DNA from: Rhizobium sp. ARZ01
GTDB taxonomy: Bacteria > Pseudomonadota > Alphaproteobacteria > Rhizobiales > Rhizobiaceae
Length of the DNA: 64,000 bases
Direction of reading: 5' to 3'
NCBI RefSeq assembly: GCF_014851675.1
Contig: NZ_JACVAE010000001.1
Span: forward strand, 1,178,001 to 1,242,000
Positions within the stretch are counted from its first letter, which is position 1; each line of letters begins with the position of its first letter. Shown here piece by piece: positions 14,668-24,894 of this stretch. The position numbers were made by a program, and so were the translations under genes. The notes beneath the pieces are model-generated. The model was not told where the DNA came from. It saw nothing but the letters and a program-made list of their open reading frames with translations, and made no database searches.

Positions 14668-15318
14668 ATGGACTATACCGCAGCGCGCATTAAAATGGTC
14701 GACAACCAGATACGGACCACGGATGTGACTTCGCATTCCGTGCTCGAAGCGTTCCTGAAGGCTCCGCGCGAAGCCTTCGTTCCCGCCGCCTCGAAGCCGC
14801 TCGCCTACATAGATAATGATATCGAGATAGCGCCGGGCCGCTATCTTATGGAGCCGTCGCCGCTCGCAAAGCTCATCCAGCTTGCCACGATCACCAAAGA
14901 GGACCTGGTTCTCGAGGTCGGCTGTGGTACGGGGTATGCCTCGGCAATCCTGTCCATGCTGGCCGGATCGGTGGTGGCGCTTGAAAGCGATGAGGCTCTG
15001 GCTGCAAAGGCGAGCGAAACGCTAGCCGAACTCGGCTATGACAATGTCGCGGTCGTCACCGGCGACCTCGAGAAGGGATACGGGGCCGAGGCCCCCTATG
15101 ACGTCGTATTCGTGAACGGTGCCGTCGAAGTCATTCCGGAGTCGTTCTTTGGCGAGTTGCGTGACGGCGGGCGGCTGGTGGCTGTTGAGGGTTACGGCAA
15201 TGCATCGAGGGCGCGGCTGTTCGTCAAGGAGCGCGGTATCGCCTCGGAGCGCACTGTCTTCAACACTGCCGTCAAGCCGTTGCCGGGCTTCCGCAAGGCT
15301 GCAGAGTTCGTGTTCTGA
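14668..15318 (+). CDS. Protein-L-isoaspartate O-methyltransferase-like protein (upstream of tolC)
   Basis: A 216-residue SAM-dependent methyltransferase of the PCMT family. It shows KMVDNQIRTTDVTSHSVLEA and PREAFVPAASKPLAYID typical of the alphaproteobacterial branch, then SAM motif I LVLEVGCGTGYASAILS and the acidic EVAL-type ALESDEAL. The function would be repair of isoaspartyl damage, but this branch next to tolC is a distinct subfamily from the pcm after surE (39872) and its substrate is untested. AGGG at 14656-14659 supports ATG 14668 (ATG 14665 is equally possible); a longer frame begins at 14563. It precedes tolC, a common alphaproteobacterial pairing. Confidence 0.85.
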   Translation: MDYTAARIKMVDNQIRTTDVTSHSVLEAFLKAPREAFVPAASKPLAYIDNDIEIAPGRYLMEPSPLAKLIQLATITKEDLVLEVGCGTGYASAILSMLAGSVVALESDEALAAKASETLAELGYDNVAVVTGDLEKGYGAEAPYDVVFVNGAVEVIPESFFGELRDGGRLVAVEGYGNASRARLFVKERGIASERTVFNTAVKPLPGFRKAAEFVF

Positions 15319-15653
15319 GGGACCGTGAAATCCGATTCGAAATTCGGAAAGGATTTTATATTAATTTAGCATACGATCACGTGCATTGTGTGCGAGGTAA
15401 ATGCTGAATAACGAGTTGGGGAATTGGATCAGGCCTGTGGATAGTTCGTCGGAAGCAGGTCGGGTGTAAGTGCGATGGTACCTCAGTACTTGTGCTGAGG
15501 GTGGGGAAAAGATACAGGTGATGGCATAAGGCCAGAGTGTGGCGACCAGATCGGACCGTTGCATTCGCAGGAAAACATGCGTATCGCGGCGCTGATGGCT
15601 GTCGTTGTTGCGTAAAGCGGGGCCGATACGCCGGTCCAGTCTGGAGTCTATAC
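15319..15653. other. 335-bp upstream region of tolC
   Basis: No gene is supported. An AT-rich patch (about 15345-15375) just after the methyltransferase may hold a promoter. The open frame from 15537 is only the upstream extension of tolC. Confidence 0.5.
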
Positions 15654-17069
15654 GTGTATAACTTTCGCAAGACCGCGCTGGCAGCAGCCCTCGTTCCCAT
15701 CTTACTGGCAACGACGCAGCCTTTGTCTGCCGAAACCTTGGCCGGCGCCATGGCGAAGACCTACGCGAACAATCCGGACCTGAACGCCGCGCGGGCCGCA
15801 CTGCGCGCCATCGACGAGAACGTGACCATAGCGAAGGCCGCCATGCGTCCGCAGATCAATGGTGTGGCGGAGGCCTCTGCAACACGCAGGAGCTTTGACA
15901 AAGATTGTGCCGTTCCCGTATCCCCTGGGGGGTTCTGCTCCGCACCACTGACGCGTCGAGATAGCGTCAACTCCTCCTATGGCATTTCGATCACCCAGCA
16001 GATCTTCGACGGCTTTCAGACACTGAACAGGGTGCGTTCTGCCGAGGCGAACGTGCTGGCCAACCGCGAAGCACTGCGCGCGCAGGAAATCTCGATTCTC
16101 CTCACCGCGGTCGAGGCCTACACCAACATCGCTCGCGACCAGGCGATCGTGAACATCCGCAAGCAGAACCTGGCGTTCCTGCGCGAGCAGCTCAATGCCT
16201 CCAGGGCCCGCCTCGATGTTGGCGAGGGGACGCAGACGGACGTGAGCCTGGCCGAAGCCCAGCTTGCCGAGGCCGAGGCTCTGCTCGTTTCTGCGCAGGC
16301 GGCACTGAAGTCGAGCGAGGCGGTCTATTTCCAGATCGTCGGCGACCAGCCGAAGAATATCAAGCAGCCGGTGCCGACCACGCGCGGAATCCCGAGGAAC
16401 CTCGATGTGGCGGTCGCCAACGGTCTGCGCGACAATCCGCAGATCCTCTCGGCGCAGCGCAGTGTCGATGCGGCCGGCTATAACGTCAAGGCGGCCGAGG
16501 GCACCATGCTTCCTGGCGTTTCCCTCCAGGGCGATGTTTTTAAAACAGTCGATGGCGGTGACAACGCCAACCCCGATAACGTCGCCGGCAGCATTTCCGC
16601 CCGCGTGACGATACCGCTTTACCAGGGCGGCGCCGAATATGGTCAGATCCGCCAGGCCAAGGAACGGCTCGGCCAGCAACGCATCCTCGTCGATTCGGCG
16701 CGTCTTGAGGTGCAGCAGACGATCATTTCCGTCTATACGCAGCTCGAGGCCGCATTGGCGGCGATCAAGGCGAACGAGGCGGAAATCGAAGCTGCGGATC
16801 TGGCGCTGAAGGGCGTGATCGAGGAGCGCAACGTCGGTCAGCGTACAACGTTGGACGTGCTGATCGCTCAGCAGACCGTGCTCGATGCCCAGGAGCGGCT
16901 TGTGATCTCCCAGCGGATCGCGGTCGTCGCTAGCTATTCGCTTCTTGCGTCGATGGGGCGCCTGACGGTCCGGGACCAGGGGCTGAAGGTGGCCGAGTAT
17001 CGCGCCGGCGACCACTACGAAGCCGTCAAGGACAAGTGGTTCGGCCTGCGCACCGTGGACGGTCGGTAA
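15654..17069 (+). CDS. tolC: Outer-membrane efflux/secretion channel TolC
   Basis: A 471-residue outer-membrane protein. GTG start at 15654 with GGAG 8 bases upstream, then a signal peptide (LAAALVPILLATTQPLSA). Two TolC repeats are visible: TYANNPDLNAARAALRAIDE in the first half and LRDNPQILSAQRSVDAAGYN in the second. Long coiled-coil helices follow, and VGEGTQTDVSLAEAQLAEAE and VGQRTTLDVLIAQQTVLDAQ mark the matching positions in the two halves. It acts as the outer duct of type I secretion and efflux systems. In this window it is a candidate partner for the RTX protease at 56226. It is followed by popZ, as in related genomes. Confidence 0.93.
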   Translation: MYNFRKTALAAALVPILLATTQPLSAETLAGAMAKTYANNPDLNAARAALRAIDENVTIAKAAMRPQINGVAEASATRRSFDKDCAVPVSPGGFCSAPLTRRDSVNSSYGISITQQIFDGFQTLNRVRSAEANVLANREALRAQEISILLTAVEAYTNIARDQAIVNIRKQNLAFLREQLNASRARLDVGEGTQTDVSLAEAQLAEAEALLVSAQAALKSSEAVYFQIVGDQPKNIKQPVPTTRGIPRNLDVAVANGLRDNPQILSAQRSVDAAGYNVKAAEGTMLPGVSLQGDVFKTVDGGDNANPDNVAGSISARVTIPLYQGGAEYGQIRQAKERLGQQRILVDSARLEVQQTIISVYTQLEAALAAIKANEAEIEAADLALKGVIEERNVGQRTTLDVLIAQQTVLDAQERLVISQRIAVVASYSLLASMGRLTVRDQGLKVAEYRAGDHYEAVKDKWFGLRTVDGR

Positions 17070-17227
17070 AACCCCGCCCGTTGGCAGGGCCCACAATTCT
17101 GTGCATCACTGTTAAGAGTTGATTCGCGACGATTTTTTTGCCCTCGCGAGTGGCTTATGGTCTTGCTCATCGCACCGCATCGAGCCCCCATTTCGTGTTC
17201 GTCGGCTGCGAATAGCAGTGAACGGGG

Positions 17228-18037
17228 ATGAAAATGGCTCAGCCGAATGTAGCGCGTGAACCCTCGATGGAGGAGATCCTGGCGTCGATCCGCCGGATCA
17301 TCGAGAGCAACGAGCCGCCGCTTGGCGCGCCTCCGATGCTGATCCAACCCGCGAACATCGATGCGGCGTCCGATGATGACAATTTCGACGACGAGATCAT
17401 CGTCGCCGATTTCCATGCCGAGGAAGCCCGCCGCGCTGCCGAGGTGAAGGATTCCGCGCCCGATGTAATGCCGGTGGTCCAGCCCGATACGCGCGCGGCT
17501 CAACCGGCGATTTCGCTTGCCGATGTCGCAGCCCGCGTACGCGCCGCCTCCGAGCGAAGCGGCGTCCTCACGCGCGAGGCAAACACAGGTAACGCCGAAC
17601 TGGAGAGGTCTGAGCGCCAACAGCCGGAGCGGTCGGAGCGCCAACAGAATGTGACGAGTCCGCTGACGACTACGCGGATGCCTCCCTCCAGTGCAGTGGG
17701 TGTCGATTTGCAGGGCGCGAAAGCGGCCGGGGAAGATTTCGGTCCGTCTCGGACCAACAGCGATACCTACGAAGTGTCTGCGGCGCCGTTGACCGATGCG
17801 GCGTTGCCTGCCGCAGCCGCGTCGCTCGTTTCGCCCGCGGTGGGCGCACAGGTGGCGAACTCCTTCGGGGCGTTGGCGGAGGCCGTCGAGGCCGGCCCGC
17901 GTCGCTCGTTCGATGAGATCGCCGAGGAAATGTTGCGGCCGATGCTGCAGGAATGGCTCGACGACAACCTGCCGACTCTCGTGGAGCGGCTGGTGCGGGA
18001 GGAAATTGCCCGCGTGGCACGTGGTCCGCGCCGCTAG
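17228..18037 (+). CDS. popZ: Polar organising protein PopZ (DUF2497)
   Basis: A 269-residue protein. The short N-terminal helix EPSMEEILASIRRIIESNE is the DUF2497/PopZ signature. A long low-complexity acidic and Pro/Ala-rich middle includes a small repeat (ERSERQQ twice). The C-terminal oligomerisation helices are RRSFDEIAEEMLRPMLQEWL and DDNLPTLVERLVREEIARVA. PopZ forms a polar scaffold that tethers the chromosome origin and cell-cycle proteins; in rhizobia and Agrobacterium it marks the growing pole. The gene order tolC-popZ-valS is conserved. A terminator follows. Confidence 0.9.
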   Translation: MKMAQPNVAREPSMEEILASIRRIIESNEPPLGAPPMLIQPANIDAASDDDNFDDEIIVADFHAEEARRAAEVKDSAPDVMPVVQPDTRAAQPAISLADVAARVRAASERSGVLTREANTGNAELERSERQQPERSERQQNVTSPLTTTRMPPSSAVGVDLQGAKAAGEDFGPSRTNSDTYEVSAAPLTDAALPAAAASLVSPAVGAQVANSFGALAEAVEAGPRRSFDEIAEEMLRPMLQEWLDDNLPTLVERLVREEIARVARGPRR

Positions 18038-18094
18038 CCCCTTGCTTCTGCCATTGTGCTGCCCCATGTCCTGAAAGGGCGTGCAGCACTGCAA

Positions 18095-18122
18095 GCCGCG
18101 CCGGGAGCGCGGCTTTTCTTTT
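18095..18122 (+). terminator. Rho-independent terminator of popZ
   Basis: Stem GCCGCGC / GCGCGGC with a 5-base loop, then TTTTCTTTT, between popZ and valS. Confidence 0.85.
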
Positions 18123-18193
18123 GAGGTTGTTGACTTCAATCTGGGCATCCGGTTTAGAACCCGATGACTGCAACAATGGGTATGGCCAGTAAG

Positions 18194-21034
18194 ATGCTTG
18201 AGAAAAATTACGATTCCGCGGCCGTAGAACCGAGAATTGCGAAGGTATGGGAAGACGCGGATGCGTTTCGTGCCGGCGCGGGGGCCAAACCCGGCGCCGA
18301 AACCTTCTCGATCGTGATTCCTCCGCCGAACGTTACCGGTTCGCTGCACATGGGCCATGCGCTCAACAATACGCTGCAAGACATCATGGTGCGCTTCGAG
18401 CGCATGCGCGGCAAGGACGTGCTGTGGCAGCCTGGCATGGACCATGCCGGCATTGCGACCCAGATGGTGGTCGAGCGTAAGCTCATGGAAAAGCAGCAGC
18501 ACCGTCGCGAGATGGGCCGCGAGGCGTTTGTCGAGAAGGTGTGGGAATGGAAGGCTGAGTCGGGCGGCCTGATCTTCAACCAGTTGCGCCGCCTTGGTGC
18601 CTCGGCCGACTGGTCACGCGAGCGCTTTACCATGGACGAGGGCCTCTCGGAGGCCGTTCTCGAAGTATTCGTAACGCTTTACAAGGAAGGTCTCATCTAC
18701 AAGGACAAGCGTCTTGTGAACTGGGACCCGAAGCTTCTGACCGCCATTTCCGACCTCGAGGTCGAGCAGGTGGAAGTGAACGGCAACCTGTGGCACCTGC
18801 GCTACCCGCTCGAGCCGGGCGTGACCTATCAGCACCCGATTGCCTTTGACGAGGACGGAAAGCCCGTCGAATGGGAGACCCGCGACTATCTCGTCGTCGC
18901 GACGACGCGGCCGGAAACGATGCTTGGCGATACCGGCGTTGCCGTCCATCCGGACGACGAGCGCTACAAGGGCATCGTCGGCAAGCACGTCATTCTGCCG
19001 ATCGTCGGCCGCCGCATTCCGATCGTCGCGGACGAATACCCGGATCCGACCGCTGGAACGGGCGCCGTCAAGATGACCCCCGCCCACGACTTCAACGATT
19101 TCGACGTCGGCAAACGCCAGGGTCTGCGCGCGGTCAGCGTGCTGACCATCGAAGGGCGCATCGCCATCAAGGATAACGAGGATTTCCTCGAAGGCCTCGA
19201 TCATCCGGCAGCGCTGCATGGCGCCTGGGATCAGCTTGAGGGCAAGGACCGTTTTGAGGCGCGCAAGATCATCGTCGAGTTCCTCGATGAAGCGGGCCTC
19301 GTCGACAAGATCGAGCCGCACAAGCACACGGTTCCGCATGGCGATCGCGGCGGCGTGCCGATCGAGCCGCGGCTGACCGAGCAATGGTATGTCGACGCCA
19401 AGACGCTCGCCAAGCCGGCGATCGCATCGGTGCGCGAAGGCCGCACGAAATTTGTCCCGAAGAACTGGGAAAAAACCTACTTCGAGTGGATGGAGAACAT
19501 CCAGCCCTGGTGCGTGTCGCGCCAGCTCTGGTGGGGCCATCAGATCCCGGCCTGGTACGGCCCGGACGGTCAGGTCTTCGTCGAGAAGACCGAGGAGGAG
19601 GCGTTGCACGCCGCCATCCAGCACTACATTTCGCACGAAGGGCCGTGGAAAGCCTGGGTCGAGGACAAGCTGGAGAACTTTAAGCCCGGCGAGATCCTGA
19701 CGCGCGACGAGGACGTGCTCGACACCTGGTTCTCCTCGGCGCTCTGGCCGTTCTCCACGCTCGGCTGGCCGAAAGAGACGCCGGAGCTGGATCGGTACTA
19801 CCAGACCGACGTATTGGTAACCGGCTTCGACATCATCTTCTTCTGGGTCGCCCGGATGATGATGATGGGGCTGCATTTCATGAAGGACGATCAGGGAAAC
19901 CCGATCGAACCGTTCCACACCGTCTACGTTCACGCGCTGGTGCGCGACAAGAACGGGCAGAAGATGTCGAAGTCGAAGGGCAACGTCATCGATCCGCTCG
20001 ACCTGATCGACGAGTACGGCGCAGACGCGCTGCGCTTCACGCTCGCGATCATGGCCGCCCAGGGCCGCGACGTGAAGCTCGATCCGGCGCGCATCGCCGG
20101 CTATCGCAATTTCGGCACCAAGCTCTGGAATGCCACGCGGTTCGCCGAGATGAACGGTGTCAAGATCGACCCGCAGTTCGTGCCGGAAGCCGCATCGCTG
20201 ACGATCAACCGCTGGATTCTGACTGAACTCGCTCGGACTGCGCGCGACGTCACCGAAGCGATCGAGAACTACCGCTTCAACGATGCGGCTGGCTCCCTCT
20301 ATCGCTTTATTTGGAACCAGTTCTGCGACTGGTATCTGGAGCTGCTGAAGCCGATCTTCAACGGTGAGGACGAGGGTGCGAAGGCGGAATCACAGGCCTG
20401 CGCAGCCTATGTTCTGGAAGAGACCTACAAGCTTCTGCATCCGTTCATGCCGTTCATGACGGAAGAACTTTGGGCGCATACGGCGGGCGAGGGCAACGAG
20501 CGCGTTGGTCTGATCTGCCACGCCGAGTGGCCGTCCCCTGCCTATGCCGACGACGCGGCCGCCGACGAGATCAACTGGCTGGTCGATCTCGTCACGGGGA
20601 TCCGCTCCGTGCGCGCGGAGATGAACGTTCCCCCGAGCGCCATGGCACCGCTTGTCATCGTCGACGCCAACGCCGTGACGCGGACCCGGCTGGAGCGCCA
20701 CGAAGCGGCGATCCGCCGGCTGGCCCGCGTGGACGCGATCACGCTCGCCGACGAGGCTCCCAAGGGATCTGCGCAGATCGTGGTCGGCGAGGCGACGGCT
20801 TGCCTGCCGCTCGGCAGCTTGATCGATCTCGCTGCGGAAGCCGCGCGCCTGGAAAAGGCGATCGCCAAGGCCGGCGCTGAAGCCGATCGCATTCGCAGCA
20901 AACTGGCCAACGAAAAGTTCGTCGCCAATGCCAAGCCGGAAGTCGTCGAGGCCGAGCGCGAAAGGCTGGCGGAACTGGATCAGCAACTGTCGAGTCTCGG
21001 CATTGCCCTTGCTCGGGTGGCCGAGGCCGGTTGA
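18194..21034 (+). CDS. valS: Valyl-tRNA synthetase
   Basis: A 946-residue class I aminoacyl-tRNA synthetase that charges tRNA-Val. The HIGH motif appears as [15 protein letters not shown] and KMSKS as [13 protein letters not shown]. The editing domain is present ([17 protein letters not shown]), and the C-terminal coiled-coil arm ([20 protein letters not shown]) is typical for ValRS. The start at 18194 ([19 protein letters not shown]) is where the family N-terminus begins; in-frame ATGs at 18164 and 18182 exist and no clear ribosome binding site separates them. It has its own terminator. Confidence 0.96.
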   Translation: MLEKNYDSAAVEPRIAKVWEDADAFRAGAGAKPGAETFSIVIPPPNVTGSLHMGHALNNTLQDIMVRFERMRGKDVLWQPGMDHAGIATQMVVERKLMEKQQHRREMGREAFVEKVWEWKAESGGLIFNQLRRLGASADWSRERFTMDEGLSEAVLEVFVTLYKEGLIYKDKRLVNWDPKLLTAISDLEVEQVEVNGNLWHLRYPLEPGVTYQHPIAFDEDGKPVEWETRDYLVVATTRPETMLGDTGVAVHPDDERYKGIVGKHVILPIVGRRIPIVADEYPDPTAGTGAVKMTPAHDFNDFDVGKRQGLRAVSVLTIEGRIAIKDNEDFLEGLDHPAALHGAWDQLEGKDRFEARKIIVEFLDEAGLVDKIEPHKHTVPHGDRGGVPIEPRLTEQWYVDAKTLAKPAIASVREGRTKFVPKNWEKTYFEWMENIQPWCVSRQLWWGHQIPAWYGPDGQVFVEKTEEEALHAAIQHYISHEGPWKAWVEDKLENFKPGEILTRDEDVLDTWFSSALWPFSTLGWPKETPELDRYYQTDVLVTGFDIIFFWVARMMMMGLHFMKDDQGNPIEPFHTVYVHALVRDKNGQKMSKSKGNVIDPLDLIDEYGADALRFTLAIMAAQGRDVKLDPARIAGYRNFGTKLWNATRFAEMNGVKIDPQFVPEAASLTINRWILTELARTARDVTEAIENYRFNDAAGSLYRFIWNQFCDWYLELLKPIFNGEDEGAKAESQACAAYVLEETYKLLHPFMPFMTEELWAHTAGEGNERVGLICHAEWPSPAYADDAAADEINWLVDLVTGIRSVRAEMNVPPSAMAPLVIVDANAVTRTRLERHEAAIRRLARVDAITLADEAPKGSAQIVVGEATACLPLGSLIDLAAEAARLEKAIAKAGAEADRIRSKLANEKFVANAKPEVVEAERERLAELDQQLSSLGIALARVAEAG

Positions 21035-21388
21035 GTCGGTACTAGCTGCGATTTGTCCGCGTAAAATGCAACCGCGCCGCGACGGTGGCGCGGTTTTACA
21101 TTGTGGATGGGACCAATTCGGCCAATGTGGTTGAAATGTGACACGCCGCCTGCGATGTGGAAAGAGATACCTAAATTTCGGCAGCTTTGCTTAAGGTGCG
21201 CGAAAATATTCTATTTGTTCCGCGTGTAGGGCGCGTAGAGGGGAAGCTTACGTAAATGAGCGAACCTCATCGGGTCGCTACGTTTCACGTCACTCATTTG
21301 CCAAGCGGCCTGCACTTTCTGATACTCCCGGCGACTGCGACGGTTCCGGGGGGACTGGACTGGCGTGGAGATTGCGAGGGGGACTTTC
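21035..21388. other. 354-bp region between valS and the FadL-like gene
   Basis: It holds the valS terminator (21071-21097) and otherwise an untranslated upstream region for the porin gene. No specific promoter or operator could be assigned. Confidence 0.5.
21071..21097 (+). terminator. Rho-independent terminator of valS
   Basis: Stem CCGCGCC / GGCGCGG followed by TTTT, 37 bp after the valS stop. Confidence 0.8.
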
Positions 21389-22666
21389 ATGCAAAGAAAA
21401 ACACTGGCGTCGAGCGTACTGGGGCTTGCTGCGTTCGCCGTTTCGACTTCGGCGCTGGCCGGCGGCCTTGAGCGTCACGGTTACGACGTGGACCTGTTGT
21501 TCGAGAAATCGCCGTACGTCTTTGACGGCACGGTGACCTACGTCATGCCGAACCGCGAGATGAAGAATGCTGTCGACCACAGCGTGCACCTCAATCCGGC
21601 GACAGGGTTGCCGCTTCCGACATTGAACGACCTCGGGTACAGCTCGACGGCCGACGAATATGAAAACTATGCGGATCCCTATCTGGGCGCCAAGGCAAGC
21701 ATCGGCGATGCGGTTGACTGCGTGGTCGACTACTCCGAGCCGTGGGGAGCGCACTCCAATCCTGGCCAGGGCTGGGCCGGCGCCTATGACATGACCGAAA
21801 TCAAGGTGTTCAGCCGGAATTACGGCGGCGCCTGCTCTTACAAGTTCGATGCTGGCCCGGGCAAATTGCGTTTCATCGCTGGCGGGTTCTATCAGGAAGT
21901 TGGCGGCGAAAAGGAAGCCTTGGTCCTGGCGCCGGAACTCTTGGAGATGATGGGCATTGTTTCTTCGGGGCTCGGTCGCCTGGAGGACATGGAAGGCAAT
22001 GGCGGCGGCTGGCGCGCGGGTATCGGCTATGAGATCCCCGAATACGCCATGCGCGCAAGCTTGGTTTACACCAGCAAGGTTGACCTTGGCGAAATCAATG
22101 GTGTGCTTGACCTGACCGACCTTCCGGTCGGGCTCGATCCTCTGAGCGGAATCAATACGCCAGTCTATGGCACGGCGACGATGCCTGAGGTTCTTGAGCT
22201 CAAGGTGCAGAGCGGCATTGCACCCGATTGGTTGGCCTTCGGTTCGATCAAGTGGACAAACTGGAGCCGAATGCAGAACATTTCCTTCTGCCCGAAGGCC
22301 ACAAAGGGGATTGCGGGCTGCTTCTCCGGTTCGCCGGTCGAAGTCACCTCGCTCGATCTCTACTATCGTGACGGCTGGACCGTGAGCAGCGGTGTCGGCC
22401 ACAAGTTCAACGATCAATGGAGCGGCGGTGTGAGCCTGACCTGGGATCGCGGAACGAGCACCGTGACCGGCTCGCAGTCCGACAGCTGGACCGTCGGTCT
22501 CGGTACGGCCTATACGCCTACCGAAAATGTAGAACTGCGTCTTGGCGGCGCCCTTGGCATCCTGACGAGCGGCGAATCCAATCCGGTCCACCTGACCACA
22601 ACCAGCTACGAATACGGCACCGACTTCGTCTCGGCCCTGTCCGGTGAGTTGAAAATCAAGTTCTGA
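21389..22666 (+). CDS. Outer-membrane protein transport protein, OmpP1/FadL family
   Basis: A 425-residue outer-membrane beta-barrel. Signal peptide LASSVLGLAAFAVSTSALA, then GGLERHGYDVDLLFEKSPYV, the FadL-type N-terminal hatch region. Alternating beta strands run to a C-terminal Phe (LSGELKIKF), the barrel-assembly signal. Two Cys pairs are present, unusual but seen in rhizobial members. FadL proteins bring long-chain fatty acids or other hydrophobic compounds across the outer membrane. GAGGGGG upstream fixes ATG 21389 over 21365. It is monocistronic, with terminators on both sides. The substrate is unknown. Confidence 0.82.
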   Translation: MQRKTLASSVLGLAAFAVSTSALAGGLERHGYDVDLLFEKSPYVFDGTVTYVMPNREMKNAVDHSVHLNPATGLPLPTLNDLGYSSTADEYENYADPYLGAKASIGDAVDCVVDYSEPWGAHSNPGQGWAGAYDMTEIKVFSRNYGGACSYKFDAGPGKLRFIAGGFYQEVGGEKEALVLAPELLEMMGIVSSGLGRLEDMEGNGGGWRAGIGYEIPEYAMRASLVYTSKVDLGEINGVLDLTDLPVGLDPLSGINTPVYGTATMPEVLELKVQSGIAPDWLAFGSIKWTNWSRMQNISFCPKATKGIAGCFSGSPVEVTSLDLYYRDGWTVSSGVGHKFNDQWSGGVSLTWDRGTSTVTGSQSDSWTVGLGTAYTPTENVELRLGGALGILTSGESNPVHLTTTSYEYGTDFVSALSGELKIKF

Positions 22667-23117
22667 TCGACTTCCGATTTAAAAAGTGAGGTCCGGGCCA
22701 TACCCGGGCCTTTTTTTTATCCGATGCTGCGCTCAATGCCGGATGATCCGGTGGCAACGGGAGATGGTTGACAGGCACTGTTCTCCTTTCGGTGTCTGTG
22801 CCGATTTGGCAACACATTCTTTGCGATAGTTTGCTAGACAAGAGTGGCGAGCCGTCTTGTCCATTTCCCGCCACAAACAGGGAGCAGCGATAGGCCGAGA
22901 GCGCGCTTCAGAGAGCGCCTAAGGAAACGATGAACCGAGTGATGCCATTGGTGACGATATTGCCGGAGGAACGCCGAATGCGTGTAGCGCCGGCAATGGC
23001 CGTTGAATGCCGCATGGCGATCGGTCGGTACATGGATGACCTTCTTCAAGTCACTGTTCCTCTTACGGAAAACCGCATCGAGCCCGGAATGGGGCACTGC
23101 GGAAGATAGCTGTAGCC
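22667..23117. other. 451-bp intergenic region upstream of exoR
   Basis: It holds the terminator at 22690-22718 and the upstream region of exoR. I see no gene; minus-strand open frames here lack start signals. A regulatory role for the long leader is possible, since exoR is tightly controlled in rhizobia, but no operator was recognised. Confidence 0.5.
22690..22718 (+). terminator. Rho-independent terminator of the FadL-like gene
   Basis: Stem GGTCCGGG / CCCGGGCC (one T-G pair), 5-base loop, then eight T. Confidence 0.9.
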
Positions 23118-23921
23118 ATGTACAAGTCTGAGTCACTCTCGATAAAATGTCTGGCCCTTGGCCTCTGTCTTTCTTTGGGTAACGGGCTGTCGGCGACGAA
23201 GGCTTATGCGTTCGATCCGGCGTCGGGCGTAAGCAAGGAAAGCGGCCCCTTCGATCTCTTCAAGTTTGGCTTCTTCTCCTACAAGGAAGGCCGCAAGGAA
23301 GACGCGGTCGAAGCCTATCGCTACGCGGCCGAAAAGGGCCATACCGGATCGCGTTGGGCGCTCGCCAATATGTATGCGGATGGCGACGGCGTCGCCGAGA
23401 ACGACCTGGAAGCGTTCAAGATCTATAGCGCCATCGCCAATCAGGGGGTGGAGCCGGGGTCGGACGACACCGGCTTCTTCGCCAATGCTCTGATCGCGCT
23501 GGCAGGTTATTATCGCCGCGGCATTCCCGACAGCCCGGTGAAGATCGATCTGGCGCAGGCGCGTCAGCTTTATTTCCAGGCCGCATCGACGTTCGGCGTG
23601 CCTGACGCGCAGTTCGAACTGGCTCGCATGATCCTTACCGGAGAAGGCGGCGCGGCCAACGTCCACCAGGCGAAGAAATGGTTGAACCGTGCGCAGAAGA
23701 ACGGCCATGCCGGTGCCATGGGCTTGTTGGGCAACGTCATCTTCCAGGAAGGGCAGACGGCCCGCGGATTGGCGATGATGACCACAGCGCTCGACAATTG
23801 TGCCCCCAGCGATCGAGGCTGGCTGGAGGAGATGCAGGAACAGGCCTTCTCCCTCGCCAGCGAAAAGGACCGTCGCGCAGCCGTGACGATGACCCAGCAG
23901 ATGAAGCAGGGCGTCAACTAA
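23118..23921 (+). CDS. exoR: Periplasmic exopolysaccharide regulator ExoR
   Basis: A 267-residue secreted protein with Sel1-like (TPR-type) repeats. The signal peptide (LALGLCLSLGNGLSATKAYA) leads into SGPFDLFKFGFFSYKEGRK, EAYRYAAEKGHTGSRWALAN and MYADGDGVAENDLEAFKIYS, then AGYYRRGIPDSPVKIDLAQA, which I recognise as Sinorhizobium/Agrobacterium ExoR. In those species ExoR holds the ExoS sensor kinase off in the periplasm and is proteolysed when acid or host signals appear. Its removal releases ExoS-ChvI control of succinoglycan, flagella and symbiosis or virulence genes. exoS and chvI are not in the window. Confidence 0.93.
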   Translation: MYKSESLSIKCLALGLCLSLGNGLSATKAYAFDPASGVSKESGPFDLFKFGFFSYKEGRKEDAVEAYRYAAEKGHTGSRWALANMYADGDGVAENDLEAFKIYSAIANQGVEPGSDDTGFFANALIALAGYYRRGIPDSPVKIDLAQARQLYFQAASTFGVPDAQFELARMILTGEGGAANVHQAKKWLNRAQKNGHAGAMGLLGNVIFQEGQTARGLAMMTTALDNCAPSDRGWLEEMQEQAFSLASEKDRRAAVTMTQQMKQGVN

Positions 23922-24012
23922 GACGCCTTTTGCGCTCGGCAGCGAGATCTGGACGGCGCCCCGGCGCGGGGCGTAGCCGTAAATTTTTCCGAAAGAGGAA
24001 ACCGGTTTCGCT

Positions 24013-24795
24013 TTAGGCGAAATGCGCGACCACAGGCACGTGATCCGAAGGCTTTTCCCAGTTGCGAACGTGCTTCTCCACCCCTGTGCAGACAAGGCGA
24101 TCGGACGCCTCCGGCGACAGCATCAGGTGATCGATGCGGATGCCGTTGTTCTTGGGCCAGCAGCCTGCCTGGTAGTCCCAGAACGTGTAGAGTGGCGTCT
24201 CATCGGTCGAAGCGCGCACGGCGTCGGTGAAGCCGAGATTTTCGAGCCGCCGGAACGCCTGGCGCGTTGGCGGAAGGTAAAGCGCATCGCCCTGCCAGAC
24301 CTTGACGTCCCAGCAGTCGTGGGGCTCGGGAATGACGTTGTAGTCTCCGGCCAGTACCAACGGTTCCTCGAGCGCGAGCCGGTCCTGCGCGAACGCCAGC
24401 AGGCGGTCCATCCAGGCGAGTTTATAGGGGTACTTTACCGGATCCTGCGGTGGATTTCCGTTTGGCAGGTAGATGGAGCAAACGCGGATGACCCCGCCAT
24501 CGATCGAAAAAACGCCTTCGATGAAGCGCGACTGCTCGTCGCCGTCATCGCCGGGCAGTCCCCGATTGATTTCGTCGGGGCGGATCTTCGACAGAAGCGC
24601 CACGCCGTTGAAGCCTTTCTGGCCATGAGTCTCGACGTGGTAGCCGAGCGACTCGACCTCGAGGCGGGGAAAGGCATCGTCCTGGCATTTGATTTCCTGC
24701 AGCGCGACAATGTCGGGACGGGATTCCCGGAGCCAGGCGAGCAGGTTGTCGATGCGGGCGCGCACGCCATTGATGTTCCAGGTGGCGATCTTCAT
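24013..24795 (-). CDS. xthA: Exodeoxyribonuclease III (AP endonuclease)
   Basis: A 260-residue enzyme of the ExoIII/APE family that cuts DNA at abasic sites and trims 3' ends in base excision repair. Motifs: MKIATWNINGVRARI, LQEIKCQD with the metal-binding Glu, the SIYLPNGNP block, GDYNVIPEPHD with catalytic Asp and Asn, and SDHVPVVAHF with the catalytic His at the end. The ATG at 24795 begins the family N-terminus; an ATG two codons upstream (24801) is equally possible. It lies 99 bp downstream of erpA on the same strand. Confidence 0.94.
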   Translation of the reverse strand: MKIATWNINGVRARIDNLLAWLRESRPDIVALQEIKCQDDAFPRLEVESLGYHVETHGQKGFNGVALLSKIRPDEINRGLPGDDGDEQSRFIEGVFSIDGGVIRVCSIYLPNGNPPQDPVKYPYKLAWMDRLLAFAQDRLALEEPLVLAGDYNVIPEPHDCWDVKVWQGDALYLPPTRQAFRRLENLGFTDAVRASTDETPLYTFWDYQAGCWPKNNGIRIDHLMLSPEASDRLVCTGVEKHVRNWEKPSDHVPVVAHFA

Positions 24796-24894
24796 CGGCA
24801 TTCGTCTTTCTGGTGGATCTGATTGGTGGATCGTTCGGCGGGAGATCTTGATGCACGTCCGGCGCGGCAGCGCTCGCCTCGCGCGTCTTCGCCG

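Noticed and set aside
15702..18502. Long minus-strand open frames opposite tolC and popZ/valS
   Set aside because: Shadow frames with biased composition; tolC, popZ and valS on the plus strand are certain.
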